Shown piece by piece: positions 58,718 through 64,000 of a stretch of 64,000 nt of DNA (positions are counted from its first letter, which is position 1; every line of letters starts with the position of its first letter). The notes beneath the pieces are model-generated. The model was not told the DNA's origin, did no database searches, and was given only the letters and a program-made list of their open reading frames with translations. This DNA comes from an uncultured Leifsonia sp. (lineage in GTDB: Bacteria > Actinomycetota > Actinomycetes > Actinomycetales > Microbacteriaceae), in NCBI RefSeq assembly GCF_945957465.1, contig NZ_CAMFLC010000003.1:102696-166695 (forward strand). Direction: 5' to 3'. A program made the position numbers and the translations under genes.

Positions 58718-60492
58718 GGCATTGCCTCCGCCCCGGGGACCGCCTCGGCGACCCGAGCCGGCGTCTCGAGCGGCAGGTGGAGGCTGATCGAGGTGCCGAC
58801 GCCCTCGTCGCTCGCGATGTCGAGCCGGCCGCCATGGGCTGAGACGATCGCCTTGGTGATCGTCAGTCCGAGACCGACGCCCGGGACGGCGTTGCGCGTG
58901 GCCGTCGATGCCCGGAAGAACCGCTGAGAGAGCTGGCTCAACTCGACCGCGGGTATGCCGATGCCGGTGTCGGTCACGGCGACGACGGCTTCGTCGCCCT
59001 CTCGACGCAACGAGACCGTCACCGTGCCTCCCGCCGGGGTGAACTTCAGCGCGTTGGAGACGAGGTTGTCGACGGCCTGGCCGAGGCGGACCGCGTCTCC
59101 GCGCACGGCGAGCGGCTCGTCGGGCACGTCCACCTCCAGAGCCACGCCGGCCGCGGCCGCCACCGGCGTCGCCGACTCGACCGAGGCCTGGACGACCGCG
59201 CGCAGCTCCGCGTCCGTGATGTCGATCGGGAACCTCCCCGACTCGACCTGCGCCGTGAAGAGGAGGTCGCCGACGAGCCGCAGCAGCCGGTGGGCGTTGC
59301 GCTCTGCGACGCCGAGGTACTGGAGCTGCTCGTCGGAGAGGGGCGACTCCTCGTCCTCGCGCATCAGCTCCAGGTAGCCGAGGATCGAACTGAGCGGGGT
59401 GCGCAGCTCGTGGGAGATCAGCCCGACGAACTCGTCCTTCAACCGAGCGAACTCGCGGGCCTGCGTCATGTCGGTGGCGACGAAGATGAAGCCGACCCGG
59501 TGACCGTTCTCGTCGATGCGCGGGGTCGCGGCCACCTGAACGGGAACATGCTTGCCGTCGGCACGAACATAGGTCCAGTCCCGGACGTCCGCGTAGCCGG
59601 CACGCACCGTGTCGACGAGGGCCGAGAAGTCGTCGGCGCTGGTGACCGTGGTGAAGCGCGCGTCCATGTCGCGCAGCCGCTGCTCCAGTTCGCTGACCAG
59701 GTGGAACTCGATCACGCGACGGTCGTGGCCGACGACCTGCTTCTCGGTCAGCCCGAGCATCTTCTCGGCGCCCGGGTTCCAGACATCGATGACGCCGTCC
59801 AGGTCGGTCCCGATCACCGACTGCTCCGTCACGGCGTTCCAGATGCTCTGGATCAGACGGTTGGCGGTCTTGAGGCGCGCTTCGTTGAGCACGAGCTCGT
59901 CCTGGGTGCGCACGGCCTGCTCGAGGAGCTCCTCGCGCTGAGCCGCCACCGCACGGGATGCCGCGAGCTGCACGCGCGACCGGTGGGCGATCTCGTTGAC
60001 CACGGCGGCCACGATCAGATAGATGACCGGGGAGAAGAAGGCCCGGAGCAGATCCGCCGGGGTCGTGCCGGCATGATCGACCAGGATCGGGCCGATGAGC
60101 ACGACGAAGATGCCCGCCGCGGCGACGGCGATGTTGCGCCGGCCCTCCTCCGTGGCGATCCAGACGAACGGCAGCAGCAGGATGACCCCGACGGCCGAGG
60201 TGGAACCCCCTGTGCCGATGCGCATCAACCCGATCGACAGCATCGCGACCAGCGGGACGCCGACCGTCCAGCGACCATCGATGCGACTCCACGGCACGAG
60301 CAGCGAGAGCAGCAGCGCTCCGAGCATCACCGCGCTCGCACCGACGATGAACACGGGAAGATGCGCGCTCACGACGCTGGGGATGAAGGTCAGGCCGAGT
60401 GCGATCACGAAGCCGACGAGCGTCGGCACGAGCTTCAGGAAGACGGACGGGGAATCGAGCGGGAGCCGGCCCAGCCAACGATCGAGGGTCAT
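58714..60492 (-). CDS. Membrane sensor histidine kinase with PAS domain
   Basis: 592 residues. Five to six helices occupy residues 18-170, with little outside sequence, so it may sense the membrane or a buried ligand. A coiled segment (175-215) leads to a PAS domain (about 213-342, VIGTDLDGVIDVWNPGAEKM). HisKA has the phospho-acceptor H361 in LISHELRTPLSSILGYLEL; HATPase motifs are VDNLVSNALKFTPAGG, VTDTGIGIPA and GVGLGLTITKAIVSAHGG. It probably phosphorylates the adjacent single-domain regulator and possibly the receiver-PIG-L protein. 4-base overlaps on both sides. Confidence 0.95.
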   Translation of the reverse strand: MTLDRWLGRLPLDSPSVFLKLVPTLVGFVIALGLTFIPSVVSAHLPVFIVGASAVMLGALLLSLLVPWSRIDGRWTVGVPLVAMLSIGLMRIGTGGSTSAVGVILLLPFVWIATEEGRRNIAVAAAGIFVVLIGPILVDHAGTTPADLLRAFFSPVIYLIVAAVVNEIAHRSRVQLAASRAVAAQREELLEQAVRTQDELVLNEARLKTANRLIQSIWNAVTEQSVIGTDLDGVIDVWNPGAEKMLGLTEKQVVGHDRRVIEFHLVSELEQRLRDMDARFTTVTSADDFSALVDTVRAGYADVRDWTYVRADGKHVPVQVAATPRIDENGHRVGFIFVATDMTQAREFARLKDEFVGLISHELRTPLSSILGYLELMREDEESPLSDEQLQYLGVAERNAHRLLRLVGDLLFTAQVESGRFPIDITDAELRAVVQASVESATPVAAAAGVALEVDVPDEPLAVRGDAVRLGQAVDNLVSNALKFTPAGGTVTVSLRREGDEAVVAVTDTGIGIPAVELSQLSQRFFRASTATRNAVPGVGLGLTITKAIVSAHGGRLDIASDEGVGTSISLHLPLETPARVAEAVPGAEAMP

Positions 60493-60878
60493 GCGGGCTC
60501 TCCCAGGCCGAGCATCGCCCGGATGCGCTCGGACAGAGCGCGCGGGCTGAACGGTTTGATGATGAAGCTGTCGGACCGGTCCGCGACGACACCGTGATCG
60601 GTGAGCAGCTGCACCGAGGCGGACACCATCAGGATGAGCGTCCCCTTGGTCGCCTCGTCGCCGCGGATCGCCTCGGCGACCTCGACCCCGTTGAGCCCCG
60701 GCATGGAGATGTCGAGCACGGCGAGGTCGATACCGCCCGCGGCGACCGCCTCGAGCGCCGAGCGCCCGTTGTCGACGGCCGCGGCGATCTCGACGCCGGC
60801 CCGGTTGGCCGCGATCACCATGAGACGGCGGATGTCGTCGTCGTCGTCCGCGATGACGATGCGCTTGAGGTCGGTCAC
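60489..60878 (-). CDS. Single-domain response regulator (CheY-like)
   Basis: 129 residues, receiver only. Acidic cluster ADDDDDIRRL (residues 10-19), phosphorylated D56 (LAVLDISMPG), Ser86 in MVSAS at the switch position and K108 (IIKPFSP). With no output domain it must act through protein contact or relay phosphate between the kinase and another protein. GTG 60878 overlaps the stop of the small membrane gene by 4 bases and its own stop overlaps the kinase start by 4. Confidence 0.95.
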   Translation of the reverse strand: MTDLKRIVIADDDDDIRRLMVIAANRAGVEIAAAVDNGRSALEAVAAGGIDLAVLDISMPGLNGVEVAEAIRGDEATKGTLILMVSASVQLLTDHGVVADRSDSFIIKPFSPRALSERIRAMLGLGEPA

Positions 60879-61030
60879 GAGAAGAACACCACCCGCACCA
60901 CGACGACCGCTGCGATGACGACGAGGGCGATCCCGCCGTAGACCGGCAGGCGGAGCTCCCAGCGCCGGTTGCGGTCGATCTCCCGCTGGAGCTCCTCGCG
61001 CTGGGCGCGGGTGAGGTCGACGGGGCTCAT
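60875..61030 (-). CDS. 51-residue single-helix membrane protein
   Basis: Short gene easily missed. MSPVDLTRAQREELQREIDR is an amphipathic, charged cytoplasmic helix, followed by NRRWELRLPVYGG and one membrane helix IALVVIAAVVVVRVVFFS. GGAGGAGCGGCA precedes ATG 61030, and it overlaps both neighbours by 4 bases, so it is certainly translated with them. It is likely an accessory subunit that holds an operon protein at the membrane or modulates the kinase. No family recognised. Confidence 0.85.
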   Translation of the reverse strand: MSPVDLTRAQREELQREIDRNRRWELRLPVYGGIALVVIAAVVVVRVVFFS

Positions 61031-61779
61031 TGCCGCTCCTCCCGTTCCATCGCATCCACAGCGTCGAGCACGGCCGTCACCCGGTCGTAGCGGCCGACGT
61101 CGGCCGCGTCATGACTGTCGGTGGACGCCACGATACGCGCTCCGGCGGCTCGGAGGGCGACGACGGCCTCCGGGCCGGGACACGCCCACTTCTCGTTGAC
61201 TTCGACGAGCGTCCCCGTGGCCGCGGCAGCGGCCGCCCAGGCGGCGAGTCGGTCGGGACCGAGCTGCTCTTCTGCGAGCCCCACCTTGGGGAGGATGGAG
61301 AACCAGTGGGCGAGCTGTGCGTGCCTGGTGCGCTCCATCGCCCGGATACTGGCCTCGATCAGCAGGTCGAGCGCATCGTCCGCCGACAGTCCCTCGGCGA
61401 TCCTCCGCCGCGTCTCATCGGGCGACCACGGCCCGTCGGTTCCGGGGAACTGGTGGTCGCCGATGACGATCGCGTCGACTCCGGCCGCACCGACGGTGAG
61501 GCCCGCCGGGACGTCGACCGCGCCGGAGGCGTCGAGGAGTTTGGCCTCCACGCCGGTGAGCACGGTCAGGCCGTCCGGCACGGGCTCTGCCGCCACCGCT
61601 GCGAGGAACTCCGGCACCCACGTGGTGGAGGCGCGCACGTGGTCGGTGAGACGCAGTTCGGTGAGGCCGGCCGCCGACGCGGCGGCGATGTTCTGGCCGA
61701 GTGTGCTCCTGGCGTCGTCCGAGAAGGAGGAGTGCACGTGGAAGTCGCCGCGCAACAGCGCGCGCAGGCGTTCGGTCAC
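61027..61779 (-). CDS. PHP-domain phosphoesterase
   Basis: 250 residues. Metal-binding motifs of the PHP barrel: DFHVHSSFSDDA (HxH near residues 14-16), LTDHVRAS, VEAKLLD, IGDHQFPG, AQLAHWFS and STDSHDAADVGRYD. It resembles histidinol-phosphatase HisK/YcdX-type PHP proteins, which hydrolyse phosphomonoesters using three metal ions. GTG 61779 overlaps the ATP-grasp stop by 4 bases. Histidine biosynthesis is unlikely in this context as hisN is present elsewhere in the window. Confidence 0.92.
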   Translation of the reverse strand: MTERLRALLRGDFHVHSSFSDDARSTLGQNIAAASAAGLTELRLTDHVRASTTWVPEFLAAVAAEPVPDGLTVLTGVEAKLLDASGAVDVPAGLTVGAAGVDAIVIGDHQFPGTDGPWSPDETRRRIAEGLSADDALDLLIEASIRAMERTRHAQLAHWFSILPKVGLAEEQLGPDRLAAWAAAAAATGTLVEVNEKWACPGPEAVVALRAAGARIVASTDSHDAADVGRYDRVTAVLDAVDAMEREERQ

Positions 61780-62786
61780 TCCCCCGGTCCCTCCGCGTGG
61801 GCGGCGTTCTCGGAGACGAGCACGTCGGCGGGGTCCAGGAACACGTCTTCGAGGAAGCGCACGTTGGCGAGCTCGGAGAAGTCGACGGCCGAGGGCACCG
61901 GTCGTCCCAGCACCAGGTCGAGCAGCAGCGACGGCATGTCGACTCCCGCGGCGATCGTCAGCGGCATCGCGCCGGGGAATCGCGGGTTGACCTCCAGCAG
62001 TGCGGGCACGCCCTCGCTGCTGTAGCGCAGCTGGACATTGGCGACGCCGGTCAGGCCGATCGCCTCGGCGACAGCGGATGCGGTCTGCGAGAGCTCGTCC
62101 CTGCGCACGGTGCGTCCCGCGATCGAGACGCCCGAGTCGACGCGCTCGCGCGAGCGCGGCACGGCCGCGATCACCGAGCCGTCGAGTCCGGCGAGGACGT
62201 CGACGGAGAACTCCTCGCCGGGGAGGTTCTCCTGGATGAGGGTGCCGGTGTCCTCCCCCAGCGCCTCCAGCGCGGCGCGATCGGCGATCAGGCGCACTCC
62301 GCGCGAACCGGCGCCGCTGCGCGGCTTGACGATCACCGGGAACACCCACTCGGCGCCGATGCCGTCACGGTCGAGCAGCCGGGTCTCCGGGATCCTCGCC
62401 TTGCCCGTGACCGCCTGCGCGAGCCGGTACTTGTCGAGGCAGGTCACCAGCGTCTCGTGGCTCGGGGCCGCGAGCGCGGTCCCGACGGCGGCCAGGTCGT
62501 CGCGGCGGGCGGCCAGCCCGGGCAGTTCGACATCGACCGTCGAGAACAGCACGTCGACGCCGTCGGCAGCGCAGAGGGCGATCACGTCGTCCACGAACGA
62601 GGGCACGCGTCCCGGAGGCACGATGCGCCGGTCGGTCTCCGGAACGAGATAGAGACCGCTCGCCCAACCGTCCATGTCGGCCGCCATGACCTCCACGTCG
62701 TCGCGCTTGAGCAGTGAGCGGATGACGGCGATCCCCGCCGGTCCGCCCGCTCCCGTGACAAGGACGCGGGTGCGCGATGCGGTCAT
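61776..62786 (-). CDS. ATP-grasp ligase (CarB/PylC-like)
   Basis: 336 residues. N-terminal pre-ATP-grasp Rossmann domain (VLVTGAGGPAGIAVIRSLLK, then DMDGWASGLYLVPE), the ATP-grasp core with FPVIVKPRSGAGSRGVRLI and LIQENLPGEEFSVDVLAGLD, and Mg-binding LLEVNPRFPGAMPLTIAAGV. This arrangement matches carbamoyl-phosphate-synthase-like carboxylate-amine ligases (PylC, biotin carboxylase relatives) which form amide bonds through acyl phosphates. Substrates unknown. 4-base overlaps with both neighbours. Confidence 0.93.
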   Translation of the reverse strand: MTASRTRVLVTGAGGPAGIAVIRSLLKRDDVEVMAADMDGWASGLYLVPETDRRIVPPGRVPSFVDDVIALCAADGVDVLFSTVDVELPGLAARRDDLAAVGTALAAPSHETLVTCLDKYRLAQAVTGKARIPETRLLDRDGIGAEWVFPVIVKPRSGAGSRGVRLIADRAALEALGEDTGTLIQENLPGEEFSVDVLAGLDGSVIAAVPRSRERVDSGVSIAGRTVRRDELSQTASAVAEAIGLTGVANVQLRYSSEGVPALLEVNPRFPGAMPLTIAAGVDMPSLLLDLVLGRPVPSAVDFSELANVRFLEDVFLDPADVLVSENAAHAEGPGE

Positions 62787-63847
62787 TCCTGGTTCCTCCG
62801 GATTCGGGCGTCGGTCTGGATGGCGGAGGCCGGGACGGAGATGTCCGCGGTGTCGCGCATCACCTCCAGCGGCTCGCAGTTCGTGCCGCCCCCGAACCGC
62901 GACCAGTAGCGGGCGGTGGCGAGGACGAAGTCGTGGTCGAGGTACGAGCGCACCTCCGTCTGAGAGCGGAAGCAGTCGATCAGGCGCAGCTTCGCGTCGG
63001 TGAAGCCGTCGATCGGCACGAACCGGGTCGGCCGGAAGTCGATGGTCGCCGACGGGCTCTGGAAGCAGCACACGGTGCGCACGTTGCGGGTCGCGACGCT
63101 GACCGCCGCGTGCACGGCCCGATGATCCTGGTGCCGGTCGTGGGCGGAGTGCGTGTAGACGATGTCCGGATGCACCTCGGCGACGACCCGCTCGATGATG
63201 CTCACCGTCGGATCCGCGGCCGAGATGCGGGTGTCTTCGAGGTCTTCGAGGAAGAGCCGGGCGCCCAGCAGTTCCGCGGCGGCGAGGGACTCATGCTGCC
63301 GGTCGTCGGCGTCGCCGCCCCTGGCACCTCGCGAGAGGGTCAGGATGACGACCTGGTTGCCCGCGTCGCGGTGCGCGGAGAGGATGCCGCCGACGCCGAT
63401 CTCGACGTCGTCCGGGTGGGCGCCGATGGCGAGGACCACCTGCTGCTGGCTCGCCGCCCGCTTGGTGCGCCCCTCTTCGGCCAGCCGGTTCACGATCGAG
63501 ACGAGCTCCGAGGAGGCGATCGGCTTGGTGAGGAATTCGTCGGCCTGGGCGCGCAGCGCGGAGACCGCATAGTCGACCGACACGTGCGCCGTCATGACGA
63601 CGACGGGCAGGCCTGGATGCCGGCTGCGCACCTCCCGCAGCAGGTCGATGCCGGAGATGCCGGGCATCTCGATGTCGGTGATGACGACATCGGGGTCGAA
63701 CGAGGCGATGGTGTCCGGGGCGATCGACGGATCCGTGACCGCGACGACCTGCGCGTCCGCGCGCTTCTCGAGCACGGTCTTCATGTAGAAGGCGACGTCG
63801 GGGTCGTCCTCGATCACGCACACGCGGTACTTCTGGGAATTCGCCAT
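62783..63847 (-). CDS. Receiver domain fused to a PIG-L deacetylase, first gene of the operon
   Basis: 354 residues. Residues 8-125 form a CheY-like receiver: IEDDPDVAFYM, phospho-site D58 (VVITDIEMPG), T86 (VVMTAHVS), K108 (FLTKPIAS). Residues 136-340 form a PIG-L/LmbE zinc deacetylase: AIGAHPDDVEIGVGG (H144, D146, D147), and HSAHDRHQDHRAVH (H239, D241, H242). PIG-L enzymes remove acetyl groups from GlcNAc-linked substrates such as GlcNAc-inositol (MshB). The fusion implies enzyme activity switched by phosphorylation. AGGAGAG 6 bases before ATG 63847. Confidence 0.95.
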   Translation of the reverse strand: MANSQKYRVCVIEDDPDVAFYMKTVLEKRADAQVVAVTDPSIAPDTIASFDPDVVITDIEMPGISGIDLLREVRSRHPGLPVVVMTAHVSVDYAVSALRAQADEFLTKPIASSELVSIVNRLAEEGRTKRAASQQQVVLAIGAHPDDVEIGVGGILSAHRDAGNQVVILTLSRGARGGDADDRQHESLAAAELLGARLFLEDLEDTRISAADPTVSIIERVVAEVHPDIVYTHSAHDRHQDHRAVHAAVSVATRNVRTVCCFQSPSATIDFRPTRFVPIDGFTDAKLRLIDCFRSQTEVRSYLDHDFVLATARYWSRFGGGTNCEPLEVMRDTADISVPASAIQTDARIRRNQE

Positions 63848-63969
63848 ACGTACTCTCCTGGGTCCTGGCACGACTCTAGTGGGACGAGCGGTCTAGTCAC
63901 CCCGGACGCGCCCGGGCCGACAACGGATTTCACAGCGCACGACGACCGTGCTAGAGTCATTTCTTGTGC
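63848..63969. promoter_or_regulatory. Divergent promoter region of the PIG-L operon and the initiator tRNA
   Basis: TAGAGT at 63953-63958 ends 11 bases before the tRNA 5' end and is a suitable -10 box for it. For the minus-strand operon, TAGAGT at 63873-63878 (GACTCTAGT read in reverse as ACTAGAGTC) lies about 25 bases before ATG 63847, with the ribosome site between, so this operon, unlike many genes here, has a short leader. Confidence 0.45.
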
Positions 63970-64000
63970 CGCGGGGTGGAGCAGCTCGGTAGCTCGCTGG
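63970..64000 (+). tRNA. Initiator tRNA-Met (partial, 5' part)
   Basis: CGCGGGGTGGAGCAGCTCGG and the following GTAGCTCGCTGG match the 5' half of bacterial tRNA-fMet: acceptor strand with unpaired C1, D-arm AGCAGCTCGGTAGCTC and the start of the anticodon stem. The anticodon lies beyond the window. Confidence 0.85.

Noticed and set aside
57911..60592. An 893-codon minus-strand frame that could suggest a giant fusion with the nitrilase domain
   Set aside because: The part above 58717 is a shadow of the histidine kinase in another frame; the 4-base overlap and clean domain start show the nitrilase gene begins at GTG 58717.
61027..61779. PHP protein as a histidine-biosynthesis enzyme (HisK)
   Set aside because: The context is a signalling/ligase operon and a HisN-type phosphatase is already encoded at 17199-18005; the motifs alone do not fix the substrate.

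Overview
The window looks like chromosomal DNA of a high-GC actinobacterium, most likely a member of the Microbacteriaceae (inferred, not searched). The reasons are strongly GC-biased third codon positions, many GTG starts, the gene order prfB-ftsE-ftsX-smpB-ssrA, a DUF3039 protein, and many genes whose -10 box (TANNNT) lies only 6-9 bases before the start codon, the layout of leaderless transcripts. There is no rRNA operon, CRISPR array or recognisable insertion sequence. RNA genes are tRNA-Lys(CTT), tRNA-Leu(TAG), a tmRNA and the first bases of an initiator tRNA-Met.

Layout. 1-2934: end of a baeRF-like gene, an ECF42-type sigma factor coupled to its DGPF/YCII partner, and an NAD(P)-dependent dehydrogenase. 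2986-10725 (minus): a seven-gene sugar or polyol operon with a ROK regulator, three Gfo/Idh/MocA dehydrogenases and a binding-protein ABC importer. 10967-17076: an AI-2E-family membrane protein, then a patchy stretch with an alcohol dehydrogenase fragment, an orphan MNT nucleotidyltransferase, a lipoprotein and a two-component pair in which both genes are frameshifted, ending at tRNA-Lys. 17199-28629: hisN, an ArsR/SRPBCC pair, a NatAB-like exporter, a quinone oxidoreductase, adenosine deaminase, a hydrolase, TelA, an OhrR-like regulator, a TDT transporter and an internally deleted flavodoxin-fold reductase. 28703-36336: a CGNR regulator, tmRNA, smpB, ftsEX and prfB.

36428-47323 holds an MFS transporter, an LLM oxidoreductase, DedA, a CDF exporter, the rph-rdgB pair, murI divergent from pncB, a DUF3039 protein and an ABC transporter. 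47634-54636 is a cell-surface glycopolymer locus: a sugar/polyol-phosphate nucleotidyltransferase, a Wzm/Wzt-type exporter, two family 2 glycosyltransferases and a CDP-alcohol phosphotransferase. 54776-57892 holds a membrane-anchored HtrA protease and a class I aminotransferase.

57911-63847 (minus) is the most interesting block. Seven genes are joined by six successive 4-base start/stop overlaps: a receiver domain fused to a PIG-L deacetylase, an ATP-grasp ligase, a PHP phosphoesterase, a 51-residue membrane peptide, a single-domain response regulator, a PAS-type membrane histidine kinase and a nitrilase-family amidohydrolase. This combines phosphorelay signalling with ligase, deacetylase, phosphoesterase and amidase chemistry in one transcription unit. 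I do not recognise it as a characterised system. The window ends in the next gene, an initiator tRNA.
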